Shown here: positions 47,007-58,376 of the stretch, piece by piece
How positions within the stretch are numbered: position 1 is the stretch's first letter
Layout: each line of letters starts with the position of its first letter
Assembly: GCA_019426215.1 (NCBI GenBank)
Contig: CM033408.1
Coordinates: 31,785,953-31,849,952, forward strand
Reading direction: 5' to 3'
DNA from: Buddleja alternifolia
Taxonomy: Eukaryota; Streptophyta; Magnoliopsida; Lamiales; Scrophulariaceae
DNA length: 64,000 bases
Made by a program: the position numbers and the translations under genes
Notes under the pieces: generated by a model
Database searches by the model: none
Seen by the model: only the letters and a program-made list of their open reading frames with translations
Told to the model about the DNA's origin: nothing

Positions 47007-47640
47007 AAGGGTGTTCATCGGTCGGTTTACTAATCGAACCGAACTGGAATTTCGATTAACTGAGATTTCGATTTTCCAAAATTTCGGACCGAAAAAGTTT
47101 GGTTCGGTTTGGTTAAACCAAACTTGGCCCCAAAAAAAAAAAAAACCCTTTTTTTGCTACTTTTTTCTGAAAAAGAGTGGTAAATTAGACCACAGTAATC
47201 AGTTAATCACCACCAAAAGACCTATATAAATTCATTTAACCTCAAACCCATACAAAATAAGTCAAACCGATATCAAATCAATTAAAAATAGAAAAAAAGA
47301 AAAGAAATATTACCGGATTTAGGCATGCCGGCTGCACGACGTCTGAACTGGATTTGAGGTGCGTGCCGGTGCCGCGGTGGTTGTCGGACTCGGAGCAGCT
47401 GAGAGGGCAGAGAGACGCGGTTTGAGGCAGAAGGGTTTGGGAGTTGGGGACTTCTTTGAGGCAGAATGCAGAAGTTATTTGGGGCTTTGAGACTTGAGTT
47501 GAGGCAGAAAAAACGTGTAGTAGTTTGGTAGTGAGAGAGATTTCAATTTCATTTAGAAGAAAAACACGATTTCAACCTAGAGAGTCGCGCTTTCAATTAA
47601 TTAAGTGAAGAAAGTCTCAAGTTATCAAATAAGGTTAAAT
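47007..47640. mobile_element. GGTTCGGTT-rich hAT-type MITE candidate
   Basis: It opens TAAGGGTGTTCATCGGTCGG and contains CGATTTTCCAAAATTTCGG and GTTTGGTTCGGTTTGGTTAA, the usual start of plant non-autonomous hAT elements. A GC-richer patch at about 47320-47520 (GTGCCGGTGCCGCGGTGG) follows. I cannot fix the right terminus. Confidence 0.45.
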
Positions 47641-47819
47641 AGGTAATTTGTCATTTGATGGTCAAATTAATTTATTGAATTACTTAGATTAATCGAAAAA
47701 AATTAATAATAATAAATAATTGGATTAATTTATTATCTTCCTATTATTCTAAATTAATTATTGAATTAATTAATTTGGTCGATTATTAATTAATATCATA
47801 TATTAATTGGATCAAATAT

Positions 47820-48290
47820 ATGTTGGATTTAATTAATAAGTAGAATGAGTTAAAAGTCAACCTAGCCCACCAAAAGGAAGAAGCGGGCATGTATTATAGA
47901 TGTATGGGCTCAAGAAATTAATTAATTTCAAACCCATCATCCTATATAATACACAAAGCCTATTGTGAAAAACCTAGACTACTCATTCATAACTCTATTG
48001 CATAACAACAGAACAGAAACATACTCTCTCCCCTCCACTATAGTCGTCAGCCTCTACAGGTTCAGAAGAGGAGGATTTTTTCTCAAGCTTAATTCCGGCA
48101 TGATATCTGGAGGCAGGGATTTGGGATTGCTGCCAACAAATGTTAGTAATTTGATAAAATTTGATTTCATCTTTTGTTCATGTAAAATTATTAAACACCA
48201 AAAGTGATCCGACTTGTGAATCTGAATATGTTTTCCTTTCCGCTGTGCATGATACAGGATTCACAATAGTGGTATCAGAGCCAACTTTAT
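47820..48290 (+). mobile_element. 5' LTR end and tRNA-Met primer site of a decayed LTR retrotransposon
   Basis: TGGTATCAGAGCC at 48272-48284 is a perfect match to the plant initiator tRNA-Met primer-binding site, placed just after GATTCACA. Upstream, CCTATATAATACACAAAG at about 47941 fits a retroelement TATA box, and TTTTCCTTTCCGCTGTGCAT fits an LTR 3' end. The LTR start is not identified. No gag-pol follows within 2 kb. Confidence 0.55.
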
Positions 48291-50042
48291 GGAGTTTAAT
48301 AATTTTCAAAAATTATTGTGTTGGAAATTTTATGTTTACGATTAATTTCCCATGAACAATATTATTAGAGTATAATTTTCATGTGTAGATTTAATTTTTT
48401 GAATATTAAATCTATGTTGTTTGACAATTGCATAATTTATGTTTTGAATATAAATTAATTTTAAATATGGTATGTGAATTAATGCATGAATATTAAATAC
48501 GACGTTTTGAAAATACGCTAAAAACGACTCGGGGAGTCGTCGCATCGCCAAGCAGGCAGCGCGTAAAGTGGCAGTCCCCCCAGCGGACTGCTACATGCCC
48601 TACCGGGCCAGCATTCCCCCTGGCGGACTGCTTGAGTTTGTGTGTGGGCAGCCCACTTACATTTTTTTTAAAAATATGGGCCGACCCAAGGGTCGACCAG
48701 AGGGTTAGCCCACAGGTCGGTTGGGTCAGCCTGTGTGTCAGTCCATGGGTCAATTGGGTTGCCCATTTTTAAAATTAAATATGAATAAATTCATTTTGGA
48801 AATTAATTTTAAATTAGATTTGAAATTAAATATTAATATTAGACAAATGAATTTATTTTGAATTAATTCTTTGTCAAATCAATTGGAAGTAATTTTTTGA
48901 ATTTAAATTAAATTTAATGACAAGTAGGATTAAATGTGAATTAATTTATAATTGACTTTAAATTAATTGTTTTATTTTCAAACCTCATTAAATTAAAGTT
49001 ATATTTTAATTTTCTTTTCTTTTTGAAAGAAATCCATCACAATGTTTATCATTTTAATTTATGTTTTGATGCTTGTTTTTGTGGAATGCTTCCATGGAGT
49101 AAGTTTATCTTATGGGTTTTATTTTCTGAGTTGTATTGGGCCAATTTTGAATGTCCCCCAACTTGTATTTTATTATTTCATAGAATTATGTATATGTTGC
49201 ATTTTTTCTATGTAATTATTAAAATAGGGCCCTTTTTTTAAGAAGATCTGCTTGAAGCTGAAAGACCCGAAGTTAGAAATAGGTTAGATCTTATTGCCCC
49301 ACCGACCCTCGATTGAGCCATTGGCTTAACTTAATCTAGATAAGTCCATGGAATGCATGTGTGGTAGAATTGCTAGACTTTTTCTACTTTATTTATTATA
49401 ATCCATGTATGTGCGTAATAAATGGCTAATGCGCAAAATGAGACTAATTAACATCACAAAGTTCTCCCACTTTGATAAACACTTATATTATGAAATAACT
49501 ATTTTATAAATGAAATTATATTAAACATCATTTGAGATATTTATTAAAATTCTTAATTACAAAATACACATAAAAATATAATAATACCTAAATAATAAAT
49601 CAGATTGGGCCTAGAATTACAAAAATACATACAAAATGATAATGATAGAAAGAGAAAAGAAAAAGTGGGTCTAGGTTAGGCCTAGATCCATGGGTTTGGG
49701 TTTAAATTTAGACCAAGAACCAGACCTTTGTTTTTGGGTCTGGGAAAGCCTACACATTGACAGACATAGGTCAGTGGATGATATATGCAGTTTGCCGGAT
49801 TACGTTAAATTGCTTATGTCATCTTTAATTCTTGTTAATTTTCGATAATTTGCAATTCATATCGTGATGCCACGTTCTGAACATTTCTATTTGTTGTCTT
49901 GTTTGAAATTATTAGTTAGTTTAATGTGTAAAAGGCGGCTATTGTTTGCTTGTTATCGACTCTAGTCTTGGACCTCAACAAGAAACCTTCCATTCCATTG
50001 TTAAGCTAATTATCAATGCTTTGCTCTTGGTATATATCGAAG
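48291..50042. other. Probable internal debris of the LTR element; no coding sequence
   Basis: A GC-rich block at 48510-48660 (GACTCGGGGAGTCGTCGCAT; two copies of GCGGACTGCT) and AT-rich sequence follow the primer site. No gag, protease, integrase or RT motif was seen in any frame. The second LTR was not found. Confidence 0.4.
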
Positions 50043-50181
50043 ATAATTTTATGTCATATTGAGTCCAATAGTATGCATGTAAATTATGTATCTATCTCTC
50101 ACACACAAGTATATGTGAGGAACATACACAATACACCAATGAACATTATGATTATTCGACTCGATCTAGTATAGATTTTTC
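50043..50181. mobile_element. MITE family B copy upstream of the PPR gene
   Basis: The left arm (CATATTGAGTCCAATAGTAT) and right arm (ATTATTCGACTCGATCTAGT, ATAGATTTTTC) surround TCTATCTCTCACACACAAGT and GAACATACACAATACACC. It ends about 75 bp before the PPR start codon, so it probably lies in that gene's promoter or leader. Confidence 0.65.
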
Positions 50182-50258
50182 AATATAACAATATGCTTAA
50201 TGAAATAGCAATAAAACTCTTTTGAAACTGCACTCATGCACTAAAACAAAACAAACAT

Positions 50259-51725
50259 ATGTTCACCCAAATCAAGTTTCATGAAGCCCTAAATTTCCAC
50301 ACCATCACTCAATTCTTGCATCATTGTTCCCAAACAAAGAATCTTAGAGCAATTCAGAGATTCCACGCCCATTTATTAACATCAGGCTTGTTCTCCATTT
50401 CTCCTAACCTCCAATCACAACTCATATATACATACACAAAATGCAATAACAAGAACACACTTCAAATTCTATCTCATTTATTCAAATCCCTCAGCAACAA
50501 AAATCCATTGCCCTTTAATTCAATTATATCCCATTTTTCACAACAAGGGTATGACCATTTTGCCCTCCACGCCTTTTCTTATATGCATTATAATGGTGTA
50601 TATATTGATTCTTACTCTTTATGTAGCAGTTTGAAATCTTGTTTGAAGAATGTTTGCTTTGGCAAAATGATGCATGCTTATGTAGAGAAATCGGGTTGGT
50701 TAGCTAGTGTGTTTGTGGGTAGTGCTTTGGTCGATTTTTACGCGAAATTGTTGTGTTTGAATGATGCATTTAAGGTGTTTGATGAAATTCCTGTGAAGAA
50801 TATCGTGTGTGTTAATGCGCTTATGTCGGGTTACGCTGAGGCAAAAATGTGGGAACAAGGAATTGAACTTGTTAGGATGATGCCGTTTTTGAGTTTGAGT
50901 GTTGATAATTTTACGTTATCGGCTGCTCTACGTGGAATTACGGGGCTTTGTGCTGTAGAATTAGGTAAGCAAGTTCACGCGAATGTTGTACGTAACGTTA
51001 TTGATTATGGGGCTGATGTGTTTTTGCAGAGTTTGTTGATTGAAATGTATGGGAAGTGTGGACTAGTAGAGAGCGCGAAGAACGTTTTTGATATGGCAGG
51101 ATATGGAGGTGGAACGGAGAGGCGAAGAGATGTCGTTTTATGGACTTCAATGTTAGGAGTGTATGGAAAGATTGGAAATTACATGGAAGTGATTAGGTTA
51201 TTCAAAGACATGATAATGGAAGGGATAAGACCCGACCGGGTGGCGTTTTTGACAGTTATCTCAGCGTGTGGCCACACGGGCCAAGTGGATCTAGGCGTGG
51301 AGTATTTTGAGTCGATGTCTCATGACTATGGATTGGTTCCGAGCCAAGAGCACTATAGTTGTCTTGTTGACTTGTTTTGTCGGGCCGGTGAGTTGGAAAG
51401 GGCATTCAAATTTGTTAGTGAGATGCCGAGTGTTGGGGATGAGAGTTGCAAAGTTTCGATGTGGGGAGCATTGCTTAGTGCTTGCAACGAGTGTGGAAAT
51501 GTGAATGCGGGAAAGATGGTTGCGCAAAGAGCGCTTGAGTCGGAGCCTAATAACGTTGGAATTTACATTTTATTGTCGAATATGTATGCTAGGAATGGTA
51601 TGTGGGATGAGATTGAACAATTGAGAGAGTTGATGAAACAAAGAGAATTGAAGAAGGAAATAGGGTTGAGTTGGATTGATGGGGCTAGTTCAATCCAAGG
51701 GGAATTCTATGAGAAAGAGAAATAG
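50259..51725 (+). CDS. Pentatricopeptide repeat protein, PLS class with E domain
   Basis: The intronless frame encodes 488 residues of tandem helical repeats that bind RNA base by base, normally in mitochondria or plastids. Typical P/L/S motifs are seen: HAHLLTSGLF, FNSIISHFSQQGYDHFALHA, MHAYVEKSGWLASVFVGSAL, VDFYAKLLCLNDAFKVFDEI, CVNALMSGYAEAKMWEQGIE, LLIEMYGKCGLVESAKNVFD, LWTSMLGVYGKIGNYMEVIR and YSCLVDLFCRAGELERAFKF. The C-terminus WGALLSACNECGNVNAGKMV to YILLSNMYARNGMWDEIEQL is an E1 motif, followed by the start of E2 (KKEIGLSWIDGASSIQGEF). There is no DYW domain, so any RNA-editing role would need a partner deaminase. The start Met is the first in frame; no clear transit peptide is evident. 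The specific orthologue is unknown. Confidence 0.92.
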   Translation: MFTQIKFHEALNFHTITQFLHHCSQTKNLRAIQRFHAHLLTSGLFSISPNLQSQLIYTYTKCNNKNTLQILSHLFKSLSNKNPLPFNSIISHFSQQGYDHFALHAFSYMHYNGVYIDSYSLCSSLKSCLKNVCFGKMMHAYVEKSGWLASVFVGSALVDFYAKLLCLNDAFKVFDEIPVKNIVCVNALMSGYAEAKMWEQGIELVRMMPFLSLSVDNFTLSAALRGITGLCAVELGKQVHANVVRNVIDYGADVFLQSLLIEMYGKCGLVESAKNVFDMAGYGGGTERRRDVVLWTSMLGVYGKIGNYMEVIRLFKDMIMEGIRPDRVAFLTVISACGHTGQVDLGVEYFESMSHDYGLVPSQEHYSCLVDLFCRAGELERAFKFVSEMPSVGDESCKVSMWGALLSACNECGNVNAGKMVAQRALESEPNNVGIYILLSNMYARNGMWDEIEQLRELMKQRELKKEIGLSWIDGASSIQGEFYEKEK

Positions 51726-52327
51726 CAATACATATATCCACTATCTAATAATCTAATTGAAATTGATGTGCAATTTAGATTCAGTTTTTTTCTTCATAAT
51801 CATTAAACCTGATTAGTATTTGTCTTCAGGTCGACCATTTAGTTACATGGCCTACCTTTTACATATCGATATTAATGCTGATCAATGTTCTGTATAAATC
51901 GGCGGGCCAAATATTTTAAGAGCACCATTTTGCAATGGGGAATCTCGCGATAGAGGCCTACCAACCTCACAAATTCGCTATAGTAACAAAGCATCAAAAT
52001 TTGTCAAGCATGCACCCCCGTCAACTATGTTTCAGAAATTTACTTACTCAAAAAAACATGTTTCTAAAATCAGGATGTTTGGTTGTCAAAATTTTGCTAA
52101 CGTCATATTTAAATAAAGTAATATAATGAGGTAATTTTGCTAAACGTACATTGGCATGAAAAAAAATATTCAAAATTTATTCTATTCATCGTAAAAAACA
52201 TGAAGCAAATGCGTTTACGTGGTATTATAGAGGATATCACACACAAAAATTAATTACTACCAAATCAAAATTAAAGATATTGCATGTGAATCTAATCTAA
52301 TACCATCAAATCCAACATCATCCTTAG

Positions 52328-53470
52328 TTTTTTTTTTTTTTTTTGGTGATACAACGGAAAGAAAGAGAAAACAACAACAAAAAAGCACCAAGTGCTAAGC
52401 ACCTCCGAACACTGAAGGGCTTTCAAGTCTTTTTTGAGTACATCTAACATACCCTCAGGGGCATTATCCCAAATCTTGATCTTCTCATCCACATGATTCT
52501 GCTCTCTTAAAACATGCTTGAATTCAACTTGCCATGTAATATTCGAACTGCTGGGCTTGGAACTCTTGACGTCGCCAAAAGCCGTGACAAGATCGAGAGC
52601 CAATGATTTGATGGCGAAAACAATTTCCCGAAGGCATTCCGGTTTGTTACGAAAAATACAGTTATTTCTTGAAAGCCAAGTGCACCAGATGGCGGAAAGG
52701 AAAAAAAGCTCCTACTTGCAATTAGGGATAATTATGTTATTGAATCTTAGCACAAAACATCTTCCTAAGCCAATCTGCCCCATAAAGAGAAATGAACAAC
52801 TGGAAGTCTGTGGGGGTAATGACATGTTCCCAAACCATCCTTGCCTTTGGACATGAAATGAGGGTATGGAACACATCTTCACGATCAATGTTACATCTAG
52901 GACAAATATCCGAAACAGCAAATTTCCTATCAAATTTAAGTGAATTTGTGAGAAGTTTGTTATGCGGACACAACCAAAAGAAATGTTTGAGTTTGTGAGG
53001 ACTTTTAATTTTCCAAATCCAGCTCCAATTTTTTGTAATCGTAACATCACTAGGACATGGAGGACTAAGGGTTTGGTACGCCGACTTGCACGTGAACATG
53101 CCCGAAGGGTTACCACTCTAGATAAGAGTGTCGTCAACGTCCCGACTAAACGGGATAGGGAAATTAAGAATACGAATGTACAACTCCCTAGGAATAAGAG
53201 TTTTGATCATGCCTAAATCCCAATCCCCCGCTTCATTAAGATCACAAAGAGGTTTATTATCAAGCCATTTATCGAACCAAAATGAAATTCTAGTACCATT
53301 GCCAATCCTCCACTTTATATTATTGCTAATAGCTTTAGTACTCCTAAGAATACCTTTCCATAGGCTAGAGGAAGACATCTTGCTCTCATTTTCAAGAAAC
53401 GGAATGTTGTTTTTGAGATATTTTTTCCTGAAATTTTTTTCCCACGGTGTGTTTTCCAGTATTGGACCTC
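52328..53470 (-). pseudogene. Decayed LINE ORF2 C-terminus with A-tail
   Basis: On the minus strand the reading begins near ENTPWEKNFRKKYL (about 53460), then KWRIGNGTRISFWFDKWLDN, FTCKSAYQTL and the zinc-binding segment CPRCNIDREDVFHTLISCPK (C-x2-C...H...C), as in non-LTR reverse transcriptases. It has a TAG at about 53119 where Trp is expected (DTLI-W-SGNPSG), a stop at 52737, then a frameshift to the terminal piece FKHVLREQNHVDEKIKIWDN. Most of the RNase H core is deleted. The element ends GTTGTATCACC plus A17 (52328-52344), the same 3' end as the LINE at 40.9 kb. No target duplication was found. Confidence 0.85.
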
Positions 53471-53659
53471 AAAAGACAAATAATATTTGGTTAGGAAATA
53501 TTAGTAGGGGGTTAGAGGGTTGAAATTATAGAACAACTACAATCGTCTATACATTTGGATTTATTTTTTATTTTCATATTATAATCTATAGTAGGTCTTC
53601 GCATGAATTCCACATCCCACTTTTTTTAATTTCATAATGTAGGGAATTAAATCTAACAT

Positions 53660-54020
53660 ACACATATAATTGAGATGGCTCGGGTTTACCAATAAACGCA
53701 GCGGAAATTCGCCGATCTATATATCCCGAATCTGACTCGTCTGTAAGCCTTCTTTGATTGAATTACGATCATATTTTCACCTTACTCGCCGTGATGGATC
53801 AATTACCAGAGCAATCTACACTTGTAATGCACACCTTAAACCCATAGAGACTTGGTGATTCTCCAAAGAGGGATTGAGAGTGATCGTATTTTAGGATAGA
53901 GAACACAAAGAGTATATGTGAAAGAATATGTGATATCAGTTGTAATCCCAAAATGAGAGGGATCTGCTATAAATATCAGATTTCCCTGCACGAGTCCCAT
54001 CTTTTCAGAATTCTATTGAA
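53660..54020 (-). mobile_element. Probable solo LTR
   Basis: Read on the minus strand, the segment has a TATA-like TATTTATAGCAG, a transcribed-looking leader, and ends ATTTCCGCTGCGTTTATTGG before a CCCGAGCC flank. TTTCCGCTGCGTTTAT close to the terminus is common in plant Copia LTRs. No internal domain, primer site or partner LTR is adjacent, so a solo LTR is the simplest reading. Exact ends are not fixed. Confidence 0.4.
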
Positions 54021-54790
54021 ACAAAATATGACATTAAATCCAATTCAAATATGAATGTCAATTGGGTCAAGGGTCCAAACTCGACCCAATTTCCTACACA
54101 TAATGTGCCGGCTCAACATCTTGGGTCATCGTCACTATATAAAACAAACTTTTATTATTCTAGAGAAAAAAAGAAAAATATTATATATATATATATATCA
54201 CTGTGTACTCTCAAGTACTTCAAGAGTAATGCACAAGGTAAAACAAAAGGAGGAGACAAAAATTGTAGATATAGAATCTTGTCGAGATTTTGTGGACTTT
54301 TTCTCAGCCTTAGAACATGCAGATATGATAACTTTTCCTCCGGGCAAGGAGATGTAGACAAGCTAAACTTGGGGCTATAATTTTTAGTGGTTTACCATCC
54401 AAGCGGGCTTTGATTGATGCATTGATAATTCCGCCTCTCTCTTGTTACTAGGACCACAAGGGGATTTTTGGCCACCAACTCCTATATAGAAGCTTTGGGA
54501 TTTAAATTTCATTACAATCACAATCACGATCATTTTTATAGTATATTTTATTCAGGTACAACTATGTAAATAATTGTGATTTGTCAGGGCTTTTAGCATC
54601 TCAGGAGTTATGAAAACTCCTAAATGACAGAGTTTATGTGTGCTAAATTTTGGTCACTTTTAGGATCTCTAGAAGCTCAAATTATCAGGGTAATTGCAAC
54701 CATTGAATCATGCGACTAAAATATATAAATAATTATGACTATGCCAATACTTAAAATCCAAAATTTTCTAACAATCACTCATGATTAAGA

Positions 54791-55078
54791 TATACATCAA
54801 AAGCAAAGGGGTGTGGTCCAGTGGTCCACAAGGCATTCGTCGTGAGAACCCACTCGGGTTCGAAATCCAGGAGAAGGGGATGAGAGATTTTTCCTACATC
54901 CTCCCTGGGGACTCCCGCGCTTATTGAGGCCATCGCCTATGGGTAACCTAGACCCATAGGCGGATTACCCCTGTACGTGGTTTGAGGGTTATTGCGTATG
55001 GACAAATTTGTTCTGCTGGGTGACTGACGGAAATTTTTTCTGGGATTTTCAAAAAAAAAAAAAGATTATACATCAAAA
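54791..55078 (+). mobile_element. tRNA-derived SINE, family C, with target duplication
   Basis: TATACATCAAAA lies at 54791-54802 and 55067-55078. The insert starts near GGGGTGTGGTCCAGTGGTCC (box A) with CGGGTTCGAAATCC (box B) 35 bp later. It continues through GGGGACTCCCGCGCTTATTG and CCTATGGGTAACCTAGACCC, and ends GGGATTTTC plus A13. All three features of a young SINE (Pol III boxes, A-tail, target duplication) are present. An internal short palindrome (CCTATGGGT...ACCCATAGG) is also visible. Confidence 0.92.
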
Positions 55079-55494
55079 CTTTTGAAGAATGGCCAAGGAA
55101 AAACAAGAATTGAGAGTTGGGAGAAGACAAGAACTATAAAAATGCACCATAACATGGTACAATTGTATGTACATATAGTGCTAATTCGAGTTTGAGTCTT
55201 GTTAATGCAGAAAATTTTATTAGATGAGATTTTTTTTTTTATCGTGCATGATTCTGGTATATTTAGGGATGAGTTTTTGTACTTGGAGTTTTATGATAGT
55301 GTTTCGTAAAAAAAACAAATTAGATTAGGGTGGATCCAATCTCTTGTTCCAAGCCCCACGATAATCTATATCTTGAGATTATCTTTCAACCCCCGCGCTC
55401 GAATTCGATGCGCTAGACGGTGGTTCGAACTTTAACAATTCGACGTGTTGTTTAAAATGGTTATTCGGGCCGCAATTGATGAAAATATTTATCG

Positions 55495-55860
55495 TCTTCG
55501 AATGAAACAATAATACAGTGAAGGAAAAATTCAAGTTCAGATAAAAATTATCTCTCAGATACTTAAATCTGACAAAAAGATAATCTTATACCTACGTGAG
55601 AATCTCTCGCTCGAATGTATTATTTTTGAGTGTTAATTATTGTCTTCGAATACAATAATGGAATGAAAGATAAGATTCAAGTCCAGATAACAATTATCTC
55701 TCAGATACTTAAATCTGACAAAAAGATAATCTTATACCTACGTGAGAATCTTTTTTTTGAATACGATAATGATGAACGGAAAACTTAGGTCAAGATACAA
55801 ATCACTATCAAATACTGAAATTTGAAAACAGATAATTTATACCTCCATAAAAGTCTTCAG
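55495..55860. repeat. Tandem repeat, period about 146 bp, three copies
   Basis: TTATCTCTCAGATACTTAAA starts at 55548 and 55694, each followed by identical sequence to CTACGTGAGAATCT. A third, more diverged copy runs from about 55750 (GAATACGATAATGATGAACG) to 55860. TCTTCGAATACAATAAT-like words head each unit. Confidence 0.85.
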
Positions 55861-57959
55861 TTCGGGAAAGTCACAAACGATTGAACACTGGTACAAACTC
55901 CGAGAGTCGGATCCAACGATTCTTGGTAAATTATCGGTAATCTATGCTACAAGCTACTCCTAATTACGCCTACGCCTACTCCTAGGAAAAGAGAAAAAAA
56001 AGTTGTTGTTGATTCTGATGATGCCTTCTCCTTCCTTTTTTCGTTTTTTATTTCTGCTTCGTGGCCCCACGTCTTCAACCGTCGAGAACTGCTTCTAACT
56101 TCTCTTTCAAAATTCTTTCGTCTTGGCAGGTTACTTTTCTTAGGGAGTTCCCCACTCTTTGACCCTGCACTGGACCGGACTTCTTTGGGCCTGTTCTGTT
56201 ATTGTTATAATTGACTTAACCTTTTATTTCTGGGCCCATTAATTGCTGTTGGGCCTTTTGAGGTCTTTTAATTCGTCAACCCATTTTTATTTTTTAGTGT
56301 AAAGAGATAGTTTGAGAAATAAAAAGAAAATTTGTGCATTTTAGTACTAGATATTAAATGTTTTCTTTATGGAATTTAATGAGGGAACTATTCTCAATTG
56401 TGACAATCATTTATATAGAATCACAAGTAAAAAACAAAGAAGCCAAAACTCCTTGATTAGAGGATGAGATTCATACTATGCTGTACAGCTAGTTTTAATC
56501 CGTGATTTACAGCAGATAGATCCGTGATTGAGGAAGCGATAATTAAGGGATAACTCAAAAGAAAGCATCGACAATACCAAAATAAAATATTGTTATTAGG
56601 GTCTTAAATTTCGCCCGAAACATCGAAAATTTGGATTTTTCCGAAGCAAAATCGAACTTTCGATCCAATTTTGCAGAACATCTTTCGAAATTTCGATCGA
56701 AATCCGAAATCTCTCGAAATTTAAAATAATATACGCTAAATATCCATCGAAATTTTGATCAAAACACGAAATTTTCATCAAAGTACGAAATTTCCCAAAA
56801 TTTAAAATAATATTTATTTTTTTATATTTTAAAATATTTTATAGTTAAAAATTAGGGTCAAATGATCATTCATGGTAAAAGAAAAGATAATAAATGACCA
56901 ATTATGTAAACCAATAACCATTAAATTTAAATACGAAATTCTCTTAGAAGTTTGATGTGGTTTTGAATAATGATTTTTACTAAAATTGTGGTACATTTTA
57001 TTTTAAAGAAGTTCTTATAATATATGATTATTATTTTACTACCATTATTTCATATTTTTCACAGCAGGTTTTAGTCATAATATTCAACAAGATTCATTAT
57101 GCATATATTGTATATGGAATAATTATTAATGTAAATAATACATAATTATAATATTTAAAGTTACACAAAGTTTTATTGTAAATTTTCAAATATTTTTATA
57201 AATTTTCATGATTACTTTAAAATCAAAACTGAAATTTTGAATATCCCCAAAAATTCCAAATATTTTGTTCCATAATTTGATAATCGCGTAAAAGTTACAC
57301 ATACAATGATACAAGTATGCAATAAGTGTACTCACGAGTGGTTAAAATATATTGGAAGATACGGTAATGCCCTCGTAAGCACATGTGGCAATAATTGATA
57401 ATCTCCCAGCCACAATGGGATCGGGGTTGTTCAAATCTTCTATTATGTTGGGATCGGGGTTGGTTCATTTCAAATCTTCTATTCCATAATTTGAATTGTG
57501 TAGAACTTTCTATTACACACACGAATATGCAATAAGTGTATACATAAGCGATCAGAATGCAAAAGGTGAAGAAAATTGTGATGCGGGGGGAGAATTAAAT
57601 ATTATTGTCTTCACATCTGAATTGGCATGTATACACTTACCGTATATATATGTAGATATAACAGAAAATGTTACATGATTGTGTATATATGCAAAATGTA
57701 AACCTCTAGACCGGGCTCGTTTGGCCGAACCCAAAATATGATTCACAGTGCGAGTGAATTGCAATTGTCATGCAAATTTGTAACTGATTACAACCTACAA
57801 ACCAAATGAATGCATGATCGCTCGATTCAACCAGTTAATCATGTTCAGACTAGAATTTCTCGTACCAAGTATTAGTTAATTCAAAAGGAATGACGATACT
57901 TTACATATCCAGTTCGATAAACTCGAGTTGATAGTTATAATTTTGAGTCACAAAAACTC
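55861..57959. other. Intergenic DNA with degenerate CGAAATTT repeats
   Basis: At 56600-56830 the words CGAAATTTCGATCGAAAT, CATCGAAATTTTGATC and ACGAAATTTTCATC recur, giving many overlapping short palindromes. At 57415-57482 GGGATCGGGGTTG...CAAATCTTCTATT is duplicated with a period of about 44 bp. No gene is supported. Confidence 0.5.
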
Positions 57960-58030
57960 TATTTAATTCCTTAAAGAATGTGAGAGCACAACGTGTGGCA
58001 ACCTGAATTTAAACCCAGAATATCTCATAT
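57960..58030 (-). mobile_element. SINE family A fragment
   Basis: The minus strand reads TTCTGGGTTTAAATTCAGGT TGCCACACGTTGTGCTCTC, matching the box-B region and downstream words of the 3.7 and 15.1 kb copies. Only about 70 bp remain. Confidence 0.55.
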
Positions 58031-58246
58031 AAATTGGGAAATAAATACCAATAAACCAATAGATTTTGGGTAGTACAAAGTGGAGGTTATGTGCATTTAT
58101 TGTTGGAATAGTAGAAATGGTCCATTTTGTCATTAGGAGGACCAACATTGAAGAGTACACCCAATGGGCTTTGGCCCCACCATTGTCCTTTCATGCTTAC
58201 AAACAGCCCAAATACCTTTGCCCCACCCCCCGCCCCACCCCACCTT

Positions 58247-58258
58247 CATAAATAAATA
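58247..58258 (+). promoter_or_regulatory. Candidate TATA element of SAUR gene
   Basis: CATAAATAAATA lies about 120 bp upstream of the SAUR start codon, after a C-rich patch (CCCCACCCCCCGCCCCACCC). The leader that follows is CT-rich, as is common in plant genes. Confidence 0.45.
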
Positions 58259-58376
58259 CCTAACCTTCATACCCCATCTCTCTATCTTCAACTTCAAAAT
58301 TACCCCCTCTTTCTAAAAAACCCTAATTTCTTCAATTTTTCTCTCTCAAATCTCTCAAAATTTAACCTTAAAAAAA

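Noticed and set aside
54810..54870. Second tRNA-like sequence
   Set aside because: Same reasoning: SINE head with A-tail and target duplication, no cloverleaf closure.
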